A stretch of 64,000 bases of DNA from Terriglobales bacterium (GTDB taxonomy: Bacteria; Acidobacteriota; Terriglobia; Terriglobales; Acidobacteriaceae): the NCBI GenBank assembly GCA_035567895.1, contig DATMPC010000042.1:23703-87702 (forward strand). The letters run 5' to 3'. Numbering within the stretch: position 1 is the stretch's first letter; every line of letters starts with the position of its first letter. The position numbers and the translations under genes are program-made. Shown one piece after another: positions 29,236 through 37,019 of the stretch. Below the pieces are notes generated by a model, which had not been told where the DNA came from, searched no databases, and saw nothing but the letters and a program-made list of their open reading frames with translations.

Positions 29236-29436
29236 TCAGGCGGCGGTGGTCTTATGCTGGAGGCCGGCTTTGCTTTCAACCTCGCTTTTCGCTTGCAGCC
29301 AGTCGTCTACGTCCTTCCCGTCTTCTCGGGCGCGTGATTGGTAGAGTTCGTATGCGCGACGACGGATTTCTTCTTCTAGATTCTTCGGATTCGCTGTTTG
29401 TGCAGCTTTGGGCTTCTTGCCAAGATCGTTACTCAT
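29236..29436 (-). CDS. DUF2934 small protein
   Basis: 66 residues from ATG 29436, which has AAGGAG 9 nt upstream; the frame is open to 29472. The core EEEIRRRAYELYQSRAREDGKDVDDWLQAKSEV is the DUF2934 motif, a short helical domain found in many soil bacteria and of unknown function. The N-terminus is Lys/Asn rich. It has its own terminator at 29182-29206 and so is probably monocistronic. Confidence 0.88.
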   Translation of the reverse strand: MSNDLGKKPKAAQTANPKNLEEEIRRRAYELYQSRAREDGKDVDDWLQAKSEVESKAGLQHKTTAA

Positions 29437-29545
29437 ACGGGAATACTCCTTGCCTTTGATCTTGATTTCCAAACCTACGCCTTGTCTGCTGCGTCGGTCA
29501 ATGACTCAACATTAGTGCGTTTCACACCGAAGGAATCCCTCTGCC

Positions 29546-30364
29546 ATGTTGCTGCGTCCGCGTACAATTTGCTTGATGCCTTGCAAGTGCTCCGCTGCAC
29601 GAAGTCTGCACATCGCAATTGCATGCCTGATTCTTCTCGGCTCCCTTTCGGCGGAACCCATCGGCCAGCTCAAGGCTACCGGATACGTCAACGATTTCGC
29701 TCATGTTCTCAGTGATGACTCAATCTCCTACCTCGAACAACTCTGTGCAGAAGTAGACCAAAAAGCCAAATCCCAGATCGCCATCGTGACCATTCATTCT
29801 CTCGATGGCAGAGACGTTGAGGGCTACGCCGTGGACTTGTACAAGGCGTGGGGCATAGGAAGCAAGTCCACAAACCGCGGTGTTTTGATTCTTCTCGCGA
29901 GCGATGACCGGCTCTATCGCATTGAGGTTGGATACGGTCTCGAACCGATTTTGCCAGACGGAAAAGTTGGCGGATTCGGACGAGAGGCCGTGCCTCTGCT
30001 GAAACAAGGGGAATACGACGCTGCAGTGCGCCTCCTAACCGAACGGGTCGCTCAGACCATTGCGGCAGATGCCGGCGTCACCGTCGGAACATTGGCTGCG
30101 CGAGCGCCGCCTGAGGTTAGCGACCAGAAACCTCTCAGAATACCCATCGGCCTCATCGTGCCTGGAGCCGTTGTATTGTTCTTGCTGCTGTTCACCGGGT
30201 TAGGGCGTTCGTTGCTCTTTGGTTTGTTATTCAGCGGGTTTGGTGGGGGACGCAGCTCTCGTGGAGGCGGCTGGGGCGGTGGTGGCGGTTTTGGTGGCGG
30301 TGGTGGGTTCGGCGGCTTTGGGGGTGGCAGTTCCGGCGGTGGAGGGGCAAGTGGAAGTTGGTAA
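29546..30364 (+). CDS. TPM-domain (YgcG-like) membrane protein
   Basis: 272 residues. A signal peptide (ends ...LLGSLSAEP) is followed by a TPM domain at about 40-180 (GYVNDFAHVLSDDSISYLEQLCAEVDQK; RGVLILLASDDRLYRIEVGYGLEPILPD). Then one membrane helix (about 192-213) and a Gly/Ser-rich tail. TPM proteins are extracytoplasmic and occur widely next to LemA; their biochemical role is not settled (phosphatase-like fold). First gene of a three-gene unit with a nucleotidyltransferase and LemA. Confidence 0.9.
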   Translation: MLLRPRTICLMPCKCSAARSLHIAIACLILLGSLSAEPIGQLKATGYVNDFAHVLSDDSISYLEQLCAEVDQKAKSQIAIVTIHSLDGRDVEGYAVDLYKAWGIGSKSTNRGVLILLASDDRLYRIEVGYGLEPILPDGKVGGFGREAVPLLKQGEYDAAVRLLTERVAQTIAADAGVTVGTLAARAPPEVSDQKPLRIPIGLIVPGAVVLFLLLFTGLGRSLLFGLLFSGFGGGRSSRGGGWGGGGGFGGGGGFGGFGGGSSGGGGASGSW

Positions 30365-30383
30365 CGCAGGTCTGAAGAGAGCA

Positions 30384-31088
30384 ATGGAACAATCTCTACA
30401 GCAGCTTGTCGACCGATTGAAAGATGCCGCCGGTGAAAGCCTGCACTCCGTTGTTCTGTATGGTTCTGCCGTGTCTGGAGAATTTCACGAAAACTTCTCG
30501 GATGTAAATGTCCTGTGCCTTGTTAAGACTCTCTCTGCGAACGTCATGCTTGCCTTATCGGAACCTGTCAACTGGTGGAGAAAACAGAAGCATCCTGCCC
30601 CGTTGCTCCTGACCGTAGAAGAGGTGAAGCAATCTTCGGACGTGTTTCCGATTGAGTTCATGGATATCCAGAAGCATCATCGCGTGCTTTATGGCGAGGA
30701 TGTGTTCGCAGCCATAGAGATTCCCCGCACGCTGCACCGCGTCCAAGTTGAGCATGAATTACGCACCAAGCTCATCCTGTTTCGGCAACAACTCCTAATC
30801 GATTCAGTCAATCGCAACAGCGTGCTGAACTTGATGCTCGAATCCCTTTCTAGTTTCGTAACGCTTTTCCGGCATTCGCTGATGATTGTGGGAGAAGAGC
30901 CTGCAGCTGGGAAACGCGCGTTGCTTCTCCAGATCGAACAAAGAGTAAAGGTTGACGCCAAGGCGTTTTTGGATGTGCTCTCAGTGCGCGAAGGCAAATT
31001 GAAGGGAGATGCGCTCGACGTGAATACAATGTTGGCTAGTTATCTGAAAACAGTTGAACAGGTCATATCTTTCGTAGAACAGCTCTAA
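30384..31088 (+). CDS. nucleotidyltransferase-domain protein
   Basis: 234 residues from ATG 30384, with GAAGAGAG upstream; the frame is open back into the previous gene but that part shadows the Gly-rich tail. Residues 20-45 (SVVLYGSAVSGEFHENFSDVNVLCLV) follow the MNT-type nucleotidyltransferase pattern G-S-x-x-x-G ... S-D-x-D, except that the second catalytic acid is Asn (SDVN). The rest is helical. Family members transfer nucleotides to small molecules or proteins; the substitution may mean reduced or lost catalysis. It lies 19 bp after TPM and 18 bp before LemA, so all three are probably one transcript. Confidence 0.78.
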   Translation: MEQSLQQLVDRLKDAAGESLHSVVLYGSAVSGEFHENFSDVNVLCLVKTLSANVMLALSEPVNWWRKQKHPAPLLLTVEEVKQSSDVFPIEFMDIQKHHRVLYGEDVFAAIEIPRTLHRVQVEHELRTKLILFRQQLLIDSVNRNSVLNLMLESLSSFVTLFRHSLMIVGEEPAAGKRALLLQIEQRVKVDAKAFLDVLSVREGKLKGDALDVNTMLASYLKTVEQVISFVEQL

Positions 31089-31106
31089 GAAGAGGGAGAA
31101 CCAGGA

Positions 31107-31730
31107 ATGAAGGCTCTAATCGCTGTCATTGTGATCGTTGTGTTGCTGTTCGCAGTCGGAGGAAGTTATGTCAGTGCCAAGAACCAAATGGTCACGAAGA
31201 ACGAAAGCGTCAAAGCTGCGTGGTCACAGGTCGACATCGTACTTCAGCGCCGAGCCGATTTGATTCCTAATCTAGTGGAGACGGTGAAGGGATTTGCTCA
31301 ACAGGAACAGACAGTATTTGGGGATATCGCGAAAGCTCGATCCGCTCTGCTATCAGCTGGGGGTCCATCGGAGAAGATTGCGGCGAACCAGCAATTGGAC
31401 GGGGCGCTGGGCCGGCTTCTTGTTGTGGTCGAAAATTATCCGCAACTGCGATCCAACGAAAACTTTTTGCGTCTGCAAGACGAACTAGCGGGCACAGAAA
31501 ACAGAATTGCCGTTGAGAGAAAGCGCTATAACGATGCGCTGCAGGACTACAACACCTTCATCGGAATGTTCCCCAACAGCATATGGGCCAACATGGCCGG
31601 ATTCAAGCGAAACGATGCCTATTTTGCCGCCGCCGAGGGGTCTCGCCAAACTCCGAAGGTAGATTTTTCCGGAGTACAGCGCAACCCAACTTCCCCGCCA
31701 CCGCAACCCAGTACCCAGCCGGCTCATTAA
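31107..31730 (+). CDS. LemA-family protein
   Basis: 207 residues. One N-terminal membrane helix (about 3-22), then the LemA helical domain: NQMVTKNESVKAAWSQVDIVLQRRADLIPNLVETVKGF and RYNDALQDYNTFIGMFPNSIWANMAGF, both diagnostic. The last 30 residues are Pro/Gln/Ser rich. LemA proteins are anchored with the bulk facing outward; their molecular role is unclear. The AGAAGAGGGAGAA stretch upstream is a good ribosome site. Confidence 0.95.
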   Translation: MKALIAVIVIVVLLFAVGGSYVSAKNQMVTKNESVKAAWSQVDIVLQRRADLIPNLVETVKGFAQQEQTVFGDIAKARSALLSAGGPSEKIAANQQLDGALGRLLVVVENYPQLRSNENFLRLQDELAGTENRIAVERKRYNDALQDYNTFIGMFPNSIWANMAGFKRNDAYFAAAEGSRQTPKVDFSGVQRNPTSPPPQPSTQPAH

Positions 31731-31945
31731 AAGCTGCCGTTCGCAGATTGAGACCGCAGTCTCAGAATTGAACGCCGTAGCCGCTAAGGTCTAGGTGCCC
31801 GTGACGGCTCTGCTGATCCTCTTGTTCACTTCGGTGACCTGTGATCGCCCGTTCACGTTAACGATCCCCGGATGTGTCCCTTCAACTCATTCCAGCGAAA
31901 CGGAGAAACTGAGTATCGTATAGCTTCCACTGGGGGAACGCCGGC

Positions 31946-32821
31946 ATGGAACATGCAGTTTTGGGAGCAGGAGCCATCGGAGGTCTGGTTGGCGCTGCGG
32001 TGGCATCGCTTGGCGAAGGTGTCACCGTACTAGTTCGACCAGAGAGGTTGCCGGGTTATCCCGCTAACTTGTCAGTGGAACGGCCGTCCGGCGCCATCGA
32101 GGCGTCGGTGAAAGTCGCGGCCACGCTCCCAAATCCGGTTGACGTGCTGTGGATCGCAACCAAAACCTATCAACTAAAAACGGCGCTGCAAGCCGTGCAG
32201 TCATCGCCACGCTGTATAGTTCCGTTGCTGAACGGAGTGGACCACGTCGAGGTCCTACGGGCACATTTTGGTCGTGATCGCGTGGTGCCGGCGACGATCG
32301 CGGTTGAAGCCGAGAAGATTGGTCCGGGACGGTTCGTGCAGCGCTCCCCGTTCGTGAATCTCAACCTTGCCGCCAGTGGCGAGCAAGTCCTCGGAGCGAT
32401 CGTCGCCCGCTTGCGTGATCTCGAATTCACGTGCAGGTTCATCCAGAACGAGCAGACTCTGCTGTGGAGCAAGCTCTGCTTCCTGGGACCGTTTGCACTT
32501 GTAACGTCGGCATCAGGTATGAACAAAGGAGAGATCTACGCGGACGCGGAGTGGAAACGCAAATTGATTTCCGCCATGACTGAGGCCTGTGCCGTGTCGA
32601 AAGCAAGCCGCGCAGAAGTTGACGCGGCCCAGATCCAGGCGATCTACGACGGGTTGCCCTCGGGGATACGTAGCTCCATGCAGAAAGACCTTGCCTCCGG
32701 GCGGCAGCTGGAGTTGGATGCCATTGGCGGTCCGATTGTGCGCGATGGGGAACATTACGGCATCGACGTCTCTACCACGGAAGCCCTGATTGCTGTGATT
32801 CGCGCGAAGATCACTGAATAG
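31946..32821 (+). CDS. panE: 2-dehydropantoate 2-reductase family protein
   Basis: 291 residues. N-terminal Rossmann motif VLGAGAIGGLVGA (about 5-17) and the ApbA/PanE C-terminal domain, with WSKLCFLGPFALVTSASG (catalytic-region Lys) and SSMQKDLASGRQLELDAIGGPIV, the typical ketopantoate reductase signature. PanE reduces ketopantoate to pantoate with NADPH in coenzyme A synthesis; paralogues act on other 2-keto acids. ATG 31946 has GGGGGAA upstream. It stands alone, so the exact substrate is not assured. Confidence 0.85.
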   Translation: MEHAVLGAGAIGGLVGAAVASLGEGVTVLVRPERLPGYPANLSVERPSGAIEASVKVAATLPNPVDVLWIATKTYQLKTALQAVQSSPRCIVPLLNGVDHVEVLRAHFGRDRVVPATIAVEAEKIGPGRFVQRSPFVNLNLAASGEQVLGAIVARLRDLEFTCRFIQNEQTLLWSKLCFLGPFALVTSASGMNKGEIYADAEWKRKLISAMTEACAVSKASRAEVDAAQIQAIYDGLPSGIRSSMQKDLASGRQLELDAIGGPIVRDGEHYGIDVSTTEALIAVIRAKITE

Positions 32822-32962
32822 ACGAATGTAGGCGCGAGCTTTCTCGCCACTGCAGAGGCCTCAGTTGGTGTAACCGCCGTGGGTGTTGAAAAACTCGCTT
32901 TCCTCCCGAACAGTCAAAATTGGGGATAGAAAATGTCTGTCTGTTTATCAACAGTTACTTCC

Positions 32963-33009
32963 AGGTCTACACACAGCTCTAAACACGCGCGCGTTTTTGC
33001 GCTGATCTG
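32963..33009 (+). repeat. dispersed 47-bp repeat, copy 2
   Basis: Aligns end to end with 19624-19670 in the same orientation (shared aggtctacacaca and gcgctgatct ends). It lies in the gap after panE and does not touch a recognisable gene. Confidence 0.55.
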
Positions 33010-33050
33010 TTTTGGTACATTGCGCCACTGTCCCGTGGTCACTGTGCCAA

Positions 33051-33371
33051 ATGGCCCTTATTAACGTGCAGGCGTGTCAGTGTGATGTCTGCGGCCATGT
33101 CTGGCTAATGGATAAACGGTCGGACTCGACCTCGGTGTTGCTCCCGGTGCGCTGTCCGTCGCGTGCCTGTCGGTCGATTCGCTGGAATCAGTCGGCGTCC
33201 ATCGCCAAGCTGCCGGATGTCTCCGCGGTCCGATCTGGTCCGTCTGTCTGTTCTGATCTGCGCGGGCCGCAGGCCCGCGTCTCACCCTTCGAGTTGGAGA
33301 GGCAAGCGCGCGATGTCCGACCGGCCAAAGTGCGCGAGGTTTGCGATCTGGCTTACGAGCGCTTCGACTGA
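33051..33371 (+). CDS. small zinc-ribbon-like protein
   Basis: 106 residues from ATG 33051. The first 45 residues carry four cysteines in zinc-ribbon spacing: CDVCGHVW, then RCPSRACRSIRWN. Such C-x2-C / C-x4-C knuckles are frequent in small acidobacterial regulators. The remainder is unlike any family I know and overlaps a GC-rich palindrome (33262-33282), so the true C-terminus may be spurious. Function unknown. Confidence 0.45.
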   Translation: MALINVQACQCDVCGHVWLMDKRSDSTSVLLPVRCPSRACRSIRWNQSASIAKLPDVSAVRSGPSVCSDLRGPQARVSPFELERQARDVRPAKVREVCDLAYERFD

Positions 33372-33767
33372 CAGAGCAGACGGCCCCGGCACCCGTCGCA
33401 CACCCTCCGCGCTTACTTCCCAGACTCCAGGCCGGCGACCCGTGCCGGGCCGAGTCAAGGGTTGGAGTCCCGCCCAGAGCCGGTCGCTAAAGCGACCCCG
33501 GCTTCAGCGCCGTCGCTCTCTCACACCCCCGCGTCGAAAAAGTTTGGAGTGTTACGCGACTCACCTCCCCTGGGGCCAAGCTAAGGGTTACCGTCATTCT
33601 GAGGCATGAGGGGCCCGGGGCTGACATGTGCGGCAAAGCCGCAACTATACCATTCGAGGCGGTTTCGAAGGATCAGGTCTTTACTCGATCAGTTGTGCGG
33701 GTTGCGGAGTGGAACACTGGTCACACTTGCGAGAGTCCAGCTTGCATTTGGATGAGTACCAGTAGGT
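33372..33767. other. GC-rich non-coding stretch with palindromes
   Basis: About 400 bp with no supported gene. A hairpin-forming pair of arms (agccgg-tcgc / gcga-ccccggct) is at about 33478-33505, similar in style to the gcgggcc/ggcccgc palindrome at 33262-33282. These look like REP-type or structural repeats near the left edge of the accessory segment. Confidence 0.4.
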
Positions 33768-33986
33768 TTACAGACGAGAGAGGAGCTTGGAAATCGAAAT
33801 TCCAAATCCCTGTGCTATGACCTCTAGGGTTGGTAGGCATACGTTCTTCTTTCCCCGTTCCATGTCGCTGATGTAGGAGCGATCGATACCCAAATTCACC
33901 GCCATTTGAACTTGTGTCCATCCATGTTGCCGGCGCAACTTCTGAAGTCTCTTGCCGAACCGAGCCGTAACGTTCTCATTGGACAC
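33768..33986 (-). CDS. XRE-family helix-turn-helix regulator
   Basis: 72 residues from a GTG. Nearly the whole protein is one HTH_3 domain: FGKRLQKLRRQHGWTQVQMAVNLGIDRSYISDMERGKKNVCLPTLEVIAQGFGISISKLL. It is a small DNA-binding repressor-type protein, typical of plasmid, phage and genomic-island control genes. A structured dyad at 34002-34035 lies 16 bp before the start and is a good candidate for its own operator. It is the first gene of the accessory segment that ends at tRNA-Ala. Confidence 0.88.
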   Translation of the reverse strand: MSNENVTARFGKRLQKLRRQHGWTQVQMAVNLGIDRSYISDMERGKKNVCLPTLEVIAQGFGISISKLLSRL

Positions 33987-34001
33987 CCAGCCATCTTGCT
34001 A

Positions 34002-34035
34002 GTAGGCTATCGCCGATAAATCGGCCAAAGCCTAC
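34002..34035. promoter_or_regulatory. nested inverted repeat upstream of the XRE gene
   Basis: Outer arms gtaggct (34002-34008) and agcctac (34029-34035) enclose inner arms gccgat (34012-34017) and atcggc (34020-34025). All pairs are perfect. Its position just upstream of the XRE start suggests an autoregulatory operator or a leader hairpin. Confidence 0.5.
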
Positions 34036-34118
34036 AGGGAGCGAACCTCTCTGTGGAAGGAAACGGATACCCGAATTGCGCAGGGAAGCTCGGCAGTTAG
34101 CTGGAGGTCCGGTATGTC

Positions 34119-34301
34119 GTGACGCTTCGCGGTGAGGCCGCCTATTACGTTCGGCGCATTGCCTTCGTGGTGTGGATCATTCTCGGTTTCGCCATGCTCA
34201 TATCCGGCGATTCAGCCATGTGGATCTGGGGAGCGATCATGATCATGCTAGGAATCTTCGGTATTGCAAAGTTCGGGCTGCGACGTTATCCGAATCATTG
34301 A
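34119..34301 (+). CDS. small two-helix membrane protein, hypothetical
   Basis: 60 residues from a GTG with GGAGG about 11 nt upstream. Two hydrophobic segments (AFVVWIILGFAMLI and WIWGAIMIMLGIFGIA) separated by a short turn, and a basic C-terminus. No family recognised. Coding potential is suggested only by the hydrophobic pattern and the ribosome site. Confidence 0.4.
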   Translation: MTLRGEAAYYVRRIAFVVWIILGFAMLISGDSAMWIWGAIMIMLGIFGIAKFGLRRYPNH

Positions 34302-34394
34302 GCTGAAATTAGCCTACAGCGCAATCGATCCTGTAACGACTTCTGAAAGCCGCTGGTGCCTTGGGGGGATTAGAGCAAGAAGGTCACCCGAGAA

Positions 34395-34637
34395 GTGAAA
34401 CCACCTCCTAGTCTTTTCGATGGGTTTGCGCCGCCAGACAACGGCTGTACAGGACCCTTCATGGGTACTGGAACCGTGCCCGTAAGGCTGCCGGTCGAGG
34501 ACCGCAGACTGCGGATGTTGTGGATCGAGGCGGATAGCAGGTGCGAGTCCCTCAACGGATGGCATTTCGTGCTCTGTCCTGATTGTCAGCCTGAGGCCAC
34601 ACGGCTACTTCATGCTATGGGTTATCAGGAAGAATGA
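34395..34637 (+). CDS. hypothetical small protein with a CPDC motif
   Basis: 80 residues from a GTG. The C-terminal half (RMLWIEADSRCESLNGWHFVLCPDCQPEATRLLHAMG) has a plausible folded composition and a CPDC knuckle. The N-terminus is Pro/Gly rich. There is no recognised family and no strong ribosome site, so it could be non-coding. Confidence 0.28.
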   Translation: MKPPPSLFDGFAPPDNGCTGPFMGTGTVPVRLPVEDRRLRMLWIEADSRCESLNGWHFVLCPDCQPEATRLLHAMGYQEE

Positions 34638-34710
34638 AGTTGAATGCGTGCGCACATCCGTAACTACCCTCTCGCGCGTGTTGGTCTCGCGAAGGATGGC
34701 TCTGCCTTTG

Positions 34711-35091
34711 TCACTGTTCTAGTTTTTCCTTGGGATTCGTGAAGGGCCTGAGAAAGACGTCGGTGGCTCCAGCTTTCGCCTGAAGTTGTGCATGCTGCAC
34801 CAGCAGACGGCAAACACGGCGGATCAACTTGGCTCTCTCTGCGTCTAGGGTACCATTTTGAATCTCGAAACCACTCATCCGGACAGCCCACCCAACTGTC
34901 GGAAGATCTCGCTCAAGAGAGGGCGGCAACCGGCCCTTTTTCGTCGCTGTGATCCGATCCAGTTGCTTTGCACATCGTTCTAAACTGGCTGCAACAGCTT
35001 CCAGGCTGAATTTTCTTTTGCTTATCTTCACTTTGCCAAGCATTCCGACTCTGCGACTCGCAGAGGCTGCGAGAGCCTCACTCGTATTCAT
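34711..35091 (-). CDS. hypothetical helical protein
   Basis: 126 residues from ATG 35091. Mostly charged helical sequence (KISKRKFSLEAVAASLERCAKQLDRI; DAERAKLIRRVCRLLVQHAQLQAKAG). No family recognised. It lies in the accessory segment between the XRE gene and the initiator-like gene, transcribed with the latter. Confidence 0.4.
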   Translation of the reverse strand: MNTSEALAASASRRVGMLGKVKISKRKFSLEAVAASLERCAKQLDRITATKKGRLPPSLERDLPTVGWAVRMSGFEIQNGTLDAERAKLIRRVCRLLVQHAQLQAKAGATDVFLRPFTNPKEKLEQ

Positions 35092-35445
35092 CACCGGCGC
35101 GCGCCCACTATTGCGATTTCCTCTATCTGTTAGTAACTGTAGGCTGAGTCCAAAGTCTGGATTGATCGGCGCTCTTCGGAAGCAGCAACACAGTCTGATG
35201 ATACTTGCGCGCCACTAGCGATCGTCTCATCGCTCTACGTCAGGAACAACGACAGGAAGGACAAACAGGGGAACAGAAAGTCTCTCATTATTCTTTCCTA
35301 TAGGAGTTTTATAAGGGCGGAGATCGCCGTAAGTGCTTGTCTCCGAGAAAGTTGTGTATTGTCGAGAAGGAATATTTCCCTCGCAGCGGAGGAAATTCTC
35401 CGGCGCCGAAATCGATCTTGTCGGAGACCGCCTCGTAAGAATTCC
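35092..35445. other. intergenic region inside the accessory segment
   Basis: About 350 bp, relatively AT-rich around 35280-35330. Open frames here have no recognisable product. Confidence 0.4.
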
Positions 35446-36042
35446 CTAGGAAAAGCCGATCTCTTTGCTATTGGGAACCCGAAAGGGCTCGGAGCTGACG
35501 TAAGGATGACACTTTTCACAAGTCCAACTTTTACCATTGCGACTCCAGTGCTGGCTAATGCCATGCACTCGGCAATCTTTTGAACTTACGATCTTCGTTT
35601 CCGCCGAGTGTTGTTGCTCTTGTAGAACTCCGCGCGGATTTTTCTTCTTTGCGTCTATGAGCGCGCTGGCTGCCCGAACGGTCGAAGTTATTGGATCGTA
35701 GTGGCGGATACCTCTTCGTCCCTTGGGCGCACAAATCGGATCGCCGTGCTGATCGAGGATGATGTGCGAGTAGATGCCTGGTGGAATCTTCCGGCACCGA
35801 ATGAGCCCGGCGTCTTGCAACTCCTTGCGGGCCCTGCTTAGCGTTTTGCCATCACGAATACTGACACGAGAGGAGATTTCTTTGTTGCTAAATCTGAGAT
35901 CTGGTGCGGTGCTAATGAACATCTCCCGACACAAAAAGGCGTAGAGTCGAAACGCCGAGGCACTTAGCCCCTTCTCCAACTCCTCGGGCAGGCGAGGCAT
36001 TTGGTAGTACTGCCTCCATTTTTGATAAAAGAGATTCGGCAT
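35446..36042 (-). CDS. helix-turn-helix, replication-initiator-like accessory protein
   Basis: 198 residues; ATG at 36042 with GGAAGG 5 nt upstream. Residues 20-100 form a winged helix of the type seen in plasmid/phage replication or helper proteins: GLSASAFRLYAFLCREM, LRFSNKEISSRVSIRDGKTLSRARKELQDAGLIRC. The C-terminal part holds a possible zinc knuckle (CRVHG ... WTCEKCHPY). It is 12 bp downstream of the excisionase-like gene, same strand. The role in element maintenance is inferred from position. Confidence 0.62.
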   Translation of the reverse strand: MPNLFYQKWRQYYQMPRLPEELEKGLSASAFRLYAFLCREMFISTAPDLRFSNKEISSRVSIRDGKTLSRARKELQDAGLIRCRKIPPGIYSHIILDQHGDPICAPKGRRGIRHYDPITSTVRAASALIDAKKKNPRGVLQEQQHSAETKIVSSKDCRVHGISQHWSRNGKSWTCEKCHPYVSSEPFRVPNSKEIGFS

Positions 36043-36054
36043 TCTGCCTTCCGG

Positions 36055-36267
36055 TTATACCGTCTCGTGTTGCGAGCCCCTTCCCGTGGCGACACCCTCG
36101 CGCGCAATCCGGCTCAATTCATTTTCGGAAATCAGGCGACGACGACCTATCATGACGGTCTGCACTAAGCCACGGCGTGCGTAGCCGTACAACGTGAATC
36201 TCGAAATCCCCAACTGCAGTGCTCCTTCATCAAGACTCCTCAGCTTCTTCTGAGTATGCTGTTCCAT
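36055..36267 (-). CDS. excisionase / AlpA-like DNA-binding protein
   Basis: 70 residues. One MerR-type winged helix (LDEGALQLGISRFTLYGYARRGLVQTVMIGRRRLISENELSRIAREG), as in excisionases and helix-turn-helix domain 17 proteins. These bend DNA beside attachment sites or activate element genes. It is transcribed divergently from the zinc-finger/integrase pair, with 77 bp between. Confidence 0.82.
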   Translation of the reverse strand: MEQHTQKKLRSLDEGALQLGISRFTLYGYARRGLVQTVMIGRRRLISENELSRIAREGVATGRGSQHETV

Positions 36268-36344
36268 TTTGTTGATTGCTCCTAGTCATTCGGTGCTATC
36301 GTATGCAGTAGTAGCAGGAGTTGTAAATACTCTTATCACTCCTA

Positions 36345-37019
36345 ATGAAACTCAAACAACAATTTAGGTTTTGCGCTCCTGCCATCCACGTGAAGGAAGC
36401 GACGCTTTCGAAAAGCGGCGAACACGTGTTGCATGGAACCTGCCACCACTTAATCGATGAATACCTAGAGCCAGATAGAGAGGCTCTCGAATCAGTTGCA
36501 AATTGCCCGGCCGATCCTTTAGCCGTCCGGAGATTTGTTCTGAGATTTGGCCCCCTCCGACACTCTGATGTCGAAGGATCAAAATTAAAGTTGGCTATCA
36601 CAGGTTTTCTAAAGTCGCAGCAGGTGCTTCGGCACATATGGCAAGACGCGATAGGCACCTGTGTTCCTCGTCGCATGACCACTGAACGACGATCGCTCAT
36701 GCTGCCACGAGTGACCGAAGTGACGGGAAGCTTTGACTTTTCGGGCGGAGAATTGACATTTGTGGCTCATGACCTTTTCGAAGCGTCGATTCTCAAATTG
36801 TTCACTTTCGCACAAAGAGGAATCCTGAAAAGGTGTGCGAGGGTGGACTGCAATGTCCTACCGTATTTCATTTCCGATCATCCACGCGCGCGGTATTGCT
36901 CAGAACAGTGTGCCCAAAAAGCCCAGGCGATCTGGAAGAAACAGTGGTGGCATGAGAAAGGTCAAAGCTGGCGGAAAGAACAGAAGTCCAAGCAGCAAAA
37001 ACAGAAAGGAAAAAGCTGA
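36345..37019 (+). CDS. CGNR-like zinc-finger protein coupled to the integrase
   Basis: 224 residues. The N-terminal 150 residues are unassigned. Residues 160-200 (KRCARVDCNVLPYFISDHPRARYCSEQCAQKAQ) give the C-x4-C ... C-x3-C spacing of CGNR-type zinc fingers, followed by a Lys/Gln-rich basic tail (KEQKSKQQKQKGKS). The TGA is followed immediately by the integrase ATG, so the two are translationally coupled. A helper for recombination or a regulator is possible; neither is shown. Confidence 0.65.
   Translation: MKLKQQFRFCAPAIHVKEATLSKSGEHVLHGTCHHLIDEYLEPDREALESVANCPADPLAVRRFVLRFGPLRHSDVEGSKLKLAITGFLKSQQVLRHIWQDAIGTCVPRRMTTERRSLMLPRVTEVTGSFDFSGGELTFVAHDLFEASILKLFTFAQRGILKRCARVDCNVLPYFISDHPRARYCSEQCAQKAQAIWKKQWWHEKGQSWRKEQKSKQQKQKGKS

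Noticed and set aside
30052..30384. Pro-rich open frame opposite the TPM gene tail
   Set aside because: It is only the complement of the Gly-rich codons of the TPM protein and has no start signal of its own.
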